Below, piece after piece: positions 11,719 to 23,700 of a stretch of DNA of 64,000 nt (its first letter is position 1; the number at the start of each line of letters is the position of its first letter). The stretch spans positions 148,021 to 212,020 of the forward strand of contig MEHQ01000339.1 of assembly GCA_008828725.1 (NCBI GenBank), written 5' to 3'. The translations under genes and the position numbers were made by a program. Below the pieces are notes generated by a model that ran no database searches, was not told the origin of the DNA, and saw nothing but the letters and a program-made list of their open reading frames with translations. This DNA is from Saccharina japonica (lineage: Eukaryota > Sar > Phaeophyceae > Laminariales > Laminariaceae).

Positions 11719-14700
11719 GTAAGTCTTTGCTTTGTTTGGAGAGTCTCCATCTTGGCAGGGATGTCGTCGTCACCCTGGCCCGACGCGTTTTGGTGGTATA
11801 CGGTCGCCCCGAATAACGCCGTTTTATAAAAAAATCATGCAACTCCCGGTTTTCAACCGGTTTTCAACAATGTAACCGTACGTATGCACTGCAAGGCGAT
11901 CAACGGGACGACCATGTATGTGTTGCCTGTTCCAAGCTAAAAAGCTGTTTTTGTTTTACGTAAAGCTCAACTCCTAGCTCTGGTATTTCGCAAAGGGTAG
12001 TTGATGTTTACGTCGACGGGTAGAAAGGAAGGTTTAATGTGAAGAACACACACACACACATGTCCGAAATCTCGAGTACGTTCCACTCCAGCTGAGCTAC
12101 AATATGTTGCGTCGCATTACGTGTGGCAATGGCCGTCCCCAACATATACGTAGTACATCGCCAGCAGCGGCACGAGAGTAGATGCATGCGACGATGGAGT
12201 GGTATCATTTTAGGGTGGAACGTTTTATGAATGATCGGGGTATTTACCCCAAAGTCGTTCGTAATATGTTTCACTGCATGATATTGTTCACTCAGGCAGC
12301 ACTTTTGTTTTCCTCTTGAATCAGGTTTTTAGCGGGTGAAGCATAGAGCTTCTCAAGTAACCACCCTCAGAAGGCAACTGGTGCGCTCCTATCGTAGCAT
12401 GCGTCAGTATTATAATGATAGCGATTTGGGTCAACGTGGCATCGCCCTGTTGCGGAACAGGCCTGCCCATTGGGATACGACGGAGGGATACGACGGGTCG
12501 GGACGATGGAAAGCGTGGAAATTGATATGCATGTAGCCTTGCGCGTTTCGACAACAACTAACTACAGTAGAAGAAATTGATGCATGGTGTGCAGAAAACA
12601 CAAGTGCAACATGACGGGTCGTGCCGGCATACGATGTGGACATGGAAAAGCCCTAACGAGTGCGAAATTTACCTTTGGTATGTACCGATATGCGTAGGCA
12701 CCACATATCCACCTCCAACAAGCCAACGTGTGCAAGTGAGATTATTCAGACGTTCAGCTACTGCAGTAGATATAGGTAGCTGTTGACTCTATACGGTCGC
12801 CTCCGGCGTGCTTACGAAATGGCGTGTCTGTCGTCCGCAGTACACTTACTGACACCGACGTGTTTTACAGCAGAGGGATAATTTTCTGGCCAAATTGTTG
12901 CCGACTGATGGAGGGGCGCCCCTCAGTGGAGGGACTACTCAATTGGGCACGCCTTAAAATTCATTTATGTTTGTTGGACCCGCGTTCTAATCTTACTGCC
13001 TCAGAAACGGAACGATACACCCCTATCGCGTTAGGCGTCAACCTCCCCCTGTTTTTCAGAGCCAACGGTGGTTGGGTTTCCCCTTAATTTGTTTGTTGCG
13101 TACCATTGCCCTTGCTCGCTGTCTGCTGCGATACACGCCATCTACCAGAGGCTTGTCAGGCAACCCTTTCACAACGTTACCTTCCGACATGTTCGAATCC
13201 ATGGAGGCTGTGCTGTTCTTGTGAGTGTCGTTTCCAGGCCACCCTCACCCCGCCTGTGATTTATTGGTGCCTGATAATGCGAGACGTGTGGGTGCCGCTG
13301 CCATATGGGCAGAAATCCTGAAAGTGCACACAACGCCGATATTTAGGCTCCAAGTTCCCCATTTTAACGGATGGTCCTGATCTTGTTGAGGATGTCTTCA
13401 CATAATATATCGCTTTCCATACCTTCCCTCGTGTTACAGATGGTCTTGGGCGTGTTGATGTCTTCAGATCCAAGATCGTTTTTACAATATATTTCTGCTG
13501 TTTCTTCGAATTTCGTGTTGAGCTCCTTTGGATAAAGAGGCTCCCCAAGTGTCACACAGGGCAGAACATGAATGTGGTAACAGGTTGGACTCACCACGAA
13601 CGCATCTCAAGTGTTTTGACCGCATATTTGGGGATCGATAGCTTTGTGCTGTAGTACAACTCTGTCGATATCAAACCGTTTACGTACTCCCATAAAACAC
13701 GAATAACATTACCAGAACGTGTGATCCACGCACTCGTACCAACCAACACAAACGGTTGCGTGGCACTATCGATTGGCCTACGCAGCGACGTTTCTTGGAT
13801 AGCTTGGCGGTTACATCGTCCCCACTGGCATTGCCGCTTTTACTGCGGTGCATCAATTGTCGAACATTGTTTTTCTCGACGAGAGGTAGTGGCGAGAGGA
13901 GTGCCCCGGGGATTCGGGCCGAGAAGTATGAAACCCAAACATATGTGCATATAGACGGTGCGCCGGCTCTGCCCCGCACGACTTCCTACGAGCACCAATT
14001 TTTTATTGGGGATGTCGGGCACGGAGACAGGAGGCCGCGAAGGAACGGGTACAGCAGCACCAGCAGAAGGAGCAATTGTACTGCTCTATACAGCAGTCCC
14101 CGAAAAAAATAGTTAACGCTACAAATAGCCAGGACGGTAAGCCTGTCATGGCCACACGTCGTAGATAGCAGCATGCTAGACACCAGTAATAGCGCCAAAT
14201 CACAGAAACAGCAGTAGCTGCAAATCAGTGGGCAAAACCAGCAGCAGCAGCAGCAGCAGCAGTAGTAGCAGCAGGAGCGATAACACACACTAGACAGCCA
14301 GCAGCGGGCTCGTAGCTTTGACCCACGCTCATGCTCAACAGCTCTGGCCACGAAGAGAGCCACTGTGCATACCACTCTGTGCCAACATTCCCGGTGGCGT
14401 ACGTAATTACAGTAAATGTACCACCGGTACAGTAGTTGTATTCGGCATTACAGATTACATTTTAGTATTCGGGTGGCAAATTATTGCCAACAGCCCCCTC
14501 TAAACTATTGTAGTGTGTCCGATACATGTACAGACGCTGAAACACCACCCATAACATATCTGAAGACCTCGAGGGCCTACGGGAACGGTGCATATCCTCC
14601 TTCGAAGAGACACGCCCGAGGAACCACGTGAACCGTTCATATCAACGACAGACCGAGAGATCGCTAACGGATTCGGGGGATTAGGAATTTATGTGCGTAG

Positions 14701-17700
14701 AAGGGGTTTTGTATTACGACGAGCAACGCACGGCGACAGCGACAACAAAAAGTACGATGGGGGGGGCTCCGAAACAATGCCTCTGAGCAACACTCCCCAG
14801 CATCCGATAAATCAGCAATCCCCGGCGAATTCCCGCGCCGCACAAGAGAAAAATCAGCTGGAGGTTGGCTCAGTAAGGTACATCACGCTTTCAGCACGCC
14901 AAGCTGCAAATTTCATGGCGTCTATATTCATAGTTCGGCCGAAGTGTTCGCCGTGAATCACAGGGGTGTCTAGGTTCTCGCCTTGAAGTATAGGAACGGT
15001 AGTGTCTGCGTGTCTCCTATAGATGCCATCGAACGGCGTCGTCGCAAGCTTGGGTTGCGCACGACAAAGTAGTAGGTAGGTTGCCTTTGGTTATTTTGTA
15101 ACATCAGTGTGACACGTTAAACGCGCGATCTCGAAAACGCCAGATTTCTCGCGAGTAGAGGCGGCAGCGAGGAACGCGAGGCCGCACGTGTCGTCATATA
15201 TCCATTTGATTACTATTTACGTTTGTTTTGTAACTATTCCGTTTTACCCATGGTGACATCAATCCAACTCGCCGAAAGGTCGTCAACAGTGTTCGCGTCG
15301 AATACACTAAATCCTTAGTGGGTATGCTGACATATGCTTATGGTACTTCGTTACTCCCTCCCTCCCTCCCTCCCTTCCTCGCTCCCTCTCATGTGTGTCG
15401 CTCCGTTGGCGGTGGCTATCGGGTCGAGTTAGCCGCATGGACGGCAGTGCAATCGCTAACATCGACGCTGCGACCTTCCAGCCTTTTGCGCCGACTCTGG
15501 ATAGATTGTGAGCAGAAACAATAAATACGAAGACATAAAAAGACACTCAAGCACGGTGCATGCATGGCGTTTGAGCTCACGGGCAGTCCTGAATGAGCTG
15601 TGTCCATGTGGAAAAAGCCTCATCGTGGTTTTAGGCTCAGTGTAACGAAAGGAACACTGGTGTCAGTAGTGTCCAGTGCCTGGTATAGTACGGATACTAC
15701 AAATCACTATTAGCGTGTTGGCCTCCCCCCGTGGCGTTTTCCTCCTTGAACACATGCGGTCATTACACGAATAACAGGGAAACGTGTACAACCAACAAGC
15801 AATATGCCGGTGACCAATGCGGTCACCATTTAGAAAGGTCAACAGCAATCGAAGATAGGTTTGCGCCGGCGACTGTGGGGTAGCGTTAGGCCCGCGGTTC
15901 TATACCCCGACTGGCCGTCAAACCCGGCCAACCGGCCTTGAGGTATTTGTGGTTGTCTGTGACAGAGGCTGCGGTCGGGGTGTCAAACTTACGTCAAATT
16001 TGTTTCCGCTTCTCACAGCCGTAACTGCCGTGATGTTTCTCCCCACCTTTTTATAAAGGATTTCAAGGTTTCGCAGCGTGTACCGCCATGGGATTGCTTC
16101 TGACGCTGCGCCAACCTGAAACAAATCCCACGCGCCCTAGTGACCTAAACGCGGTGAAGCAAAGGCGGGTACCCCCTCTACCGTAAGATCAGTACCGTGG
16201 TAAAGCCTGCCCCACCAAGCTACGGTGGAAATGTGCATCACCGGTGTGCTCTCCGCAACGGCGATGTCAAATATAATACCCACAACTGCCAAAACTCGAG
16301 TTCAGTTCGGTAGTGGTCCCTTTATAGTACCGGTATGCACCAGCCAAAAATACCGGCAATGTGGCGGCGACGGGCACTACACCGCCCGCTGCCACACTGG
16401 TTAATCCCGTCTGTGGCAAATGGTTTCACCGGAAATATAGCGGGCAACCGGCACTGTCGAGGAACCACGTATATCGTAATAGCCATGATACATTTGGATC
16501 ACCTATCGAAATCCGTCGGCTGAATTCGACAATCCAGCAGTCCATGTGGGGCGGGACCAAGCCGAGCCACCATATCTATACTGCCGGTCATTAAATGAAC
16601 CATGTTGGATATCTCGCCATGCACTCCGTTAAGTTATTACCAGTTGAAACCTTTCCTCGCGATGTGTGCATATGATTCTGCAGGTTCCTCCAGCAAACTC
16701 CCCTTGCCGAGCTTCCAGTAGGCCTGTTCGACAATATGGTGTCCCTTCGTTTTTTGTGAGTGCGGTGTACGTAGCACTCGATTTCTCTTTTGGGCTCTTG
16801 ACTACGGATACACAGAAGATTCGTCGTCCGCTCTCTCCTTCCTCCGCGTACCCCTAAGTCAGACTGATCTCACGGTATACCATAAAGAGGTTGCGATTAG
16901 GTTCTGCCTTCTGAGAGAGGATTTTGTGACCGGATTACCTCCCTCAAGTTTGCAAATACCGGTTAGCATCATGATAACGAGCACCAGGTATATTGGCTTC
17001 AGGACTCGCTGGTAGGAAGTTTGGTCTGGGTTGCGTGAACAAACGCCTTCGAAGTCATGGTACGGGTGAGATATTGAGTTCCTCATGTCAGGAGCTCAGA
17101 GAATAATCCGCCACCCCTATGCGCCGAGGCTTTGCTCATCAGCCTCAGGTTTTCACAACAGCGTAAGATACTCGGCAAGAAGGTTGCGTAATTGGCGTCT
17201 GAGACGCCTGGGGGGCGTGATTCAGCGCGCCAGGTTTGCCGTAAAACGTGGGCAATTCGTGACCAGCCGGTGTGATCAATAGCGCGATTTTTCCGTGGTG
17301 AAAACAGTCACCCCAAAGTGATGTCAGCATCGACGACGTCAACCCAAAATACTCCCACCTGTCAATGATCGAGTTTGTCTTTTAACAGTCATGAGATTTT
17401 CGCTAAACCATATACCTAGTGGTAAGCTGGTCTGTCCAAAGTTGTAGTTGCAAGAGGCTTTGCGTAAGCAGCGACAAGAACACGTCTACACAACATCCGC
17501 TGACATACTGCTCGGGGCGGTTTTCTTGAAGATCCGTTTATACACCGCATACAAAAAGTGGCATGTTCACAAATATCCACTGCAATGGGTACATACATGT
17601 GGTCGGAACCATTGAGCCAGACGCTCTCAAGGGTGTAGAGTCGGTTGAATGCATGTCAGTGGGGGTGCGAGGGTGATATCCCGCTTTACGCACGGCTATA

Positions 17701-20700
17701 GTTGGAGAGTGCCACAAACAAAACGAACGTATCCCCGTCCCGGGTAGACTTGCTCCCCAGGAGAACATGATATGTGCGTCGAGGAGGGGTTTTTAGCACC
17801 GACAGGTAGGTTAGGTAGATACGGGAATCACTCAGCTAGAACACCAGATGAAAGGTGTAGTACGCCGAGCATGTCCAACAGCGTGTGCCACATATGCGGC
17901 ATGTTGTAGTCAAAAATATTTGTGAAAGTACTCCGACTGGCTATTGGACAGAACTTCTCACAACTCGTCAGTGGAGGCGTCATCGATTTGCAGCAGTAGT
18001 ACATTTTGAGAAGTTGTTCCTGCCGTCATATGTCCTTTTGTGATGTCAATCTCGCGTTAGCTGGATCTGTGTTGACTGTTTCACCACAGCGCCGTTGAAT
18101 GGTTGAGACTAGGCACGGTATGAATCGCATAACCCACGACGTGAAATACATCTTCTCAAACACAACGACGCCACAAAAAACAAAACCAGGAGCAAGAACA
18201 AAACAAACTACATGTAGAATGGCGGTTAAGATCAGACTGCCACAAGCAGGTTCATATTGCACCATTGAAGAACTCAGGAGCTGTGTCGAAGAAAGGTGTG
18301 TCGCAACATTAACCAAAGCACTGTCATTGCACTGAGAGAGGTCCTTGGCAGGGAACAGGTGCGTGCACCTGCAACTGCAACAACACCATCGGGTTTGTTT
18401 GATCCGATGTTACAGCGATCCTCATTTGCGAAAACCCTGTTTCTAGTAGGGGCTGGCGTGCTTGTTGAAATAAAAAAACAAGAAAAAAAAAAGCATCGGC
18501 CGTTTTGTGTCAACGATGCATTGGGTACTAATGCGAATTCGTAAAAAACCCCACGTCAACGTTGACTCCGTTCGCTGCTGTTCATCGGGGCGTCATATCG
18601 TTTGCCGTCGTGACGACTCAGGATTCTTAATGGCAACGAGCTGGAGACACTTCCAGCAAACCTCTTCGCCGATTTGGAATCCCTGTCAAGACTGTGAGTA
18701 TCTCAAAGAGGTAGCATTGAGCGTTGCATTCAATGGGTCCTCGGTTACAGTTACATATATCCAGAGCGAGCAAGCGAGCAAACAATGAAACCCGTGTACG
18801 TATGCGCGACTCGGTCGTCTGCGGAGTGGTTCAGGCATAATAGGCAAAGCATTATTTTCGACGAGGAAAACCCTCGCCGTATCGTTCATCTCGAAGGGGT
18901 CGACACCGTTCATGGCCAGTGACATTAAACTGAGATGACACTAGCATAAGCGTACCAGTGTTTGTTCGCGACCTAATGGGGATCTAAACGTTCGGGATCA
19001 GAGGAAATTAATATTGTTCACGGGTGGTTACCGGCGTCCACCACGTTCACTGTTCACCGTGTGTATCGCATGGGGGGGGAGGCGATATACTGCAGTGGAG
19101 GTCCCGCGTTAGCGCGGTATACTTTAGTGCCGGACCCCACTTTAGTACGGTCGAAATATGTTGCCACGAAATCGTCCCACTTTGGTGCGGTGACCGCATA
19201 AAACCGAGACCGGTCTCTCCATAATGCGGTCTCCGCCCTAGAGCGGAGCCGTTACGCCGCCACGTACATACGTTCAGTGCAGGACAGCAGCCCCCATCGA
19301 AACGGCAGCAGTGCTCATCTCACAGTTTTCACACCGCCCGAGTGGTACCAATCCTACTAATACGCACGATGCCATGTGCGGCAGGGCGACGGCGCCTGGT
19401 CCCAGAGCGCACGCCACAGCCTCCTGGCGGTCACAATTGTCGCGGGTGGTGTGATTGCCGTCTCCATGGCCCTTTCGGTGGTGAAGTAGAGGGTCCTGAT
19501 AACAGTGATCATCCACTCCACCGCACGTTTGCGACATGTCTTCCCGCCGAGGCAGCGGCCCACGCGTCGACAGCTAGGGCGGGGGGGGAGCGCAACGTGG
19601 AGGGCGCACGTGGCCGTGAGGCGGTACCTATCCTCCTATGATATACTTAGTTGTACTGTAACTTGTTGTACTGTAACTTGTTGTACTGTAACATGTTGTA
19701 CTGTAACATGTGTTACGATTGCCGTGGGTGATGACGGATGCGTGTGTTGCAGCCAAGCACTGCAAGTGCATGTTGTGCACTAATGAACACGTGGAGACAA
19801 ACCAAATGCGTCTCCACTAATAGTGGTGCACAGCAGGTGTCGTAAAGGGGCCCTGGTGGGCCCGATCGCTTCGTCGTCGTCTCGAGTTCAGGGTCCGCCT
19901 TAATGTGCCCCCTTCACTAATAAGTTGTTATCTCCCCATCTAATATCCTCGCCCTTCTTTTCTCGGGCCCTCCTCGTTGTAAATCAGATCCGGCGACATA
20001 TTGCAGGCTGTCCTCGCCCGTCCACACTGCGGTTCGTGCCTTGCATGTTTATCGCGAGAATGCTTCAGCCCTTTATTCCCTCGTGGACTCACGTTGCGTC
20101 GCCGCTACGCACTTTCAGCAGGGTATTCCTCTAGATTTATTTCCAGTTTTTGTAAATAAATTCATGGATCTCACCACGGTGGGATCCGAACTCCCAAATC
20201 AACGCTAGCAGCATTCGAGGGTAACAACTGGAACACGGGAGCGACCGGCTATGCACCCCAATGTTTCCCTGTAAATCCCGTTTTAGTGCGGTACCGCACT
20301 ACAGTGGGACCGAACTTAGTGCAGTACCACCCATAACCGGTTTCGAGCGGGGTCCCACTTTAGTGCTGCTATGGCCGCCTGGCGACCCACCGGACAAAAT
20401 TAGAACCCCCACTGCATATGTATGCGTTGCACGATGCACGCCCTCAAACCTCCAGGCGCAGACATATCAAGGTGGCAAATTACTTATCAAGTAGTTCAAA
20501 CTATATACATGTTCAGGCGGCCCTAACCCGCGGCTTCCGAAATACGTCATTCGTTTCCCACTGTCGGCTGTGCGGAATATCAGAGAGCTGGGCGGGAATC
20601 GACTGACCAGCCTACCCGTGGACGCGTTCGTGGGTTTGCCGGTTGTGGAGCTAGTGTAAGTATGCTGGATATCACCCTGCCGATTTGACCATGCCGGCCC

Positions 20701-23700
20701 GGAGACACGCGGCCTTTGCAAGTTTCGAGCTCGGCGTTCGTTATCATGTTTGGTTTTTCATCAGCAGATAACTCACGGTTGGCCTTGATTTACATATTTC
20801 ATATACGTACCAATATTCCCCAATGGCATTGCCTTGGAATTCACATCCATTGTAGGGCCTGTTCGACTAGGGCGTACGTCCGTCCGCATTTCCCTTGTGG
20901 GAGGTGATCCGTCGTGAGAGGAAGCGGCCGACGTCTGCAGCGCATAACGAGTCTGACTATTTACTACTCTACCCCTCCCGATGGTGCTGTGTGGGTGGGA
21001 GTCGTATTCTCGTAAAGATACAACCAGCGATTGAGAGACAGACCAGCGTTACGACCAATCGCAGACGAAGGTCCTTGGGTTGGTAGAGTCACGTGTACCA
21101 GACAAACATTACTACAGTAGTAGGCGGTAGACACTTCCAGAGTCGGGTACATGTACGCGCCTTCGGCCAATCGCATGTGGGCCAGATCAGCGAAAGCGTC
21201 ACATTTCCACTCTCTCCCGATTCCCCTTTGTGGGGGGATCGATCTTTTTCCGTGAACTTTATTCACCGGGGCGGGTGGGTGTCGACGAAGGGTTGACTAA
21301 CAGACGTTTTTACTCAATCGGATATCCCTTGGCGCATCCCAAACAAAGACTCGTTCCTATCGAGGAAATTCGCGTCTACATATATATATGTATATATTTC
21401 CCCGCGCTGGCAATAACGTGTGCGTCTTTCCCGCTTCGCCTCTCCAGTAAACTGGACAATAACGCGCTGACAACGCTTCCTGCCGGGGTGTTCGAGGACT
21501 TAGGATCGGGCACACTCCTGCGGTCACTGTGAGTACAATTGCGCCCCCCCGAAGTACCGCCTGTCCATCTGCCAAAACGCGGGGAGACCAGGCACACCCA
21601 CGGTCGAAACAATTGCGCGTGGTTCAAGGCTAAAGATCGTTCATGGACGTAGCACGTCAACCGTGATCGTAGTGGTTGTTGGTGGGCACTGGCAATCCTC
21701 ACGCCTGCGGGTGTGCGCCAGTCAAAGTGTGATTGCGTCGGTCGTGTTACCATTGACCGGATTCAGCTTATTCTCCCCACATTTCTTTGCTATGTATCTG
21801 AACCCTCTTGTCTTCCTGTGGTAGGCATCTGGATGGGAACCCAGGTCTACAGTGCACTCCCATCGTGTAAGTCTTCTGCCCAAAGGATTTCGTGTGTTAG
21901 GAGGCGTGCCTGCGGTTTTTTTATGTCCTGTTTTTCGTTGTTTGGTCGAGACTGATGATAGACATACCATTTAGTGTACTTCGAGTCGATGGGGCACCGC
22001 CCTTGCGTTTGTTAAGAGCTGGTCCCACGAATTAGGGGACAAATTACTTGGAAAAGGTGTATATATTTTTTCAGTTCTGTATGGGTTAAGCCCTGACACG
22101 TACATAAGAGGCACATACTTCGAGGCTACGCTTCTGGCGCCGGGTAGCATCTGCCGTGCGTATCAGTCATGATCTAGGCGAATGTGGGACACTCGCTACA
22201 ATTTCGTCGACTTGGCTTCAATCCCCATAATCCCCCCCTGCCCCCCGTCCGTGCATGCGTCACATGCAGATTCGCTTCTGGCGATTGGGTAGATGACTCG
22301 AGTGCTTACTATTATATTGAGCCTTTGCCTGATACTGCTGACTTGTGCGGTAAGTGTCTGTCGGGCACAGGCAGGGTGTCTGCCTCATTCCATAAACGTT
22401 AGCGGCGCTGGCGATTCATCTACAAACCGTTGTGTCGCTATGTCGTTCCGCCCGACGACCGGTGAAACCTCACGCTATCTTCCGACCCCAGACTTCCCCC
22501 ACGGTACACCATAAAGGGGTTGAAGTTAGTTTTTGCCTCCTGAGGCGATATTCTTCGACCGGTTGAGCTCCTCGAGTGAGCCACTTCCAGTTAGTCTCAA
22601 GTTTTCACTATTTTATTTGCTTTAGGACTAGCCCTAAGGAACGTTTGCCCGGGCACCACCCCTACCGCGATATATCGCTCGCCGCGGCACACTGACTCGT
22701 GGCGTAATACGGAGGAGGGCGGGCTGGAAAGCCTGTGTTGAGAACGAACAACGCGTTTCAGTCGAAGAGTCTTGAAAGAGTGGACGATGACCGATGATCC
22801 CATGACCATGATGGGATGTCGCGCGACTTTGCCACTTGCATTTTCACAGTGTAAAATGTCTTGTCTCGCGCGACATATTGAGGGTTTGGTCACGTGGTAA
22901 GAACGGCCACTGTCCGTTTGAAACTAAACGTATCACAAACGCCACGCTCTGTGTCCTGCTGAACTCGCGTGTTGCCTAAACAGAATGCACACCGGCCGAC
23001 GTGGTTGAATGCGAGGCGGGTACAGTTTGCTCTCCTGGGGCGGAGGGGTACACCTGCGTTGGTAAGGAGGCCTTCGGGCTGGTTTTTCTGTATGGGGGTC
23101 ATATTTAGGTGCTTTTAGTTCAGCTTCCCAGAGACAAATCGCCGAGTGGCCACCCTAAAACTAAAGTGGAATATTCACAACCACAGCTTGTGCTTGGAGA
23201 GAATATGCATGGACACCTCTCATGTGCAATTGCGTCAGGTCCCATGATACCCGCCGCTGTTGTGCCAGCGCCCCATTCGCTCCTTGCAATGCCCTTCAAC
23301 TATATGTGTTCGCAAAACCTGCATCGGTGACGCCATTGTCTACACCAATGCGACAGGTGAGGCCCCCATGTCGACTCAAGCAGTTAGCCTTGCTCTGCCA
23401 GGCAGTTCAAACTGATGCCGAATGCCCCAAACACTTGCAGAGGCTCCTTCTGTGTACAAACCATGTTACGTCAACGATAAAATCCAGGGGCGCTTATCTC
23501 GTGTTTCCTGTGTCCAACGCGTGGACGTAACCGTTGTTTACCACAGCCGTGCTACGCGTTACGTCGGCCGGCGTTCATGAACAATATCGCCTAGGTCATG
23601 TGTCGGTTTGTTAGCGTTACAGAGCTTGCTGTGCGCAAACACCAGAACGATACACGTACGTGCGTTCTACGTTTTTAACATATCCGTACGGCTGGTGTCG

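Larger units (their letters stand above)
13149..21866 (+). other. Exons 4-10: one LRR per exon, all phase 2
   Basis: Seven exons each hold one repeat bounded by phase-2 introns: 13149-13220 (72 nt, SGNPFTTLPSDMF), 15433-15507 (75 nt, DGSAIANIDAATF), 16684-16755 (72 nt, QQTPLAELPVGLF), 18622-18693 (72 nt, NGNELETLPANLF), 20584-20655 (72 nt, GGNRLTSLPVDAF), 21448-21528 (81 nt, DNNALTTLPAGVF) and 21825-21866 (42 nt, LDGNPGLQCTPIV, a C-terminal cap-like half repeat). Split codons at the joins restore Leu, Ile, Val or Phe at the first LRR position every time. Units of 24 residues match the extracellular LRR length. Confidence 0.85.

Noticed and set aside
12860-12960. A TTTACAG acceptor followed by GATAATTTTCTGGCCAAA, resembling the start of another LRR exon
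   Set aside because: The frame needed to match the phase-2 entry does not give the LRR pattern, the LPxxxF part is missing, and exon 3 joins exon 4 perfectly without it.
14640-14690. EIANGFGGLGIY-type reading near a GTGCGT donor
   Set aside because: One residue short of the LRR spacing, with no clear acceptor in the right phase.
22293-22514. A start codon followed by MTRVLTIILSLCLILLTCA, looking like a second signal peptide with a GTAAGT donor
   Set aside because: The same bases in another frame form exon 11 of the LRR gene, which joins in phase to both neighbours and ends at the same donor. The hydrophobic reading is taken as a frame coincidence, though an internal promoter cannot be excluded.
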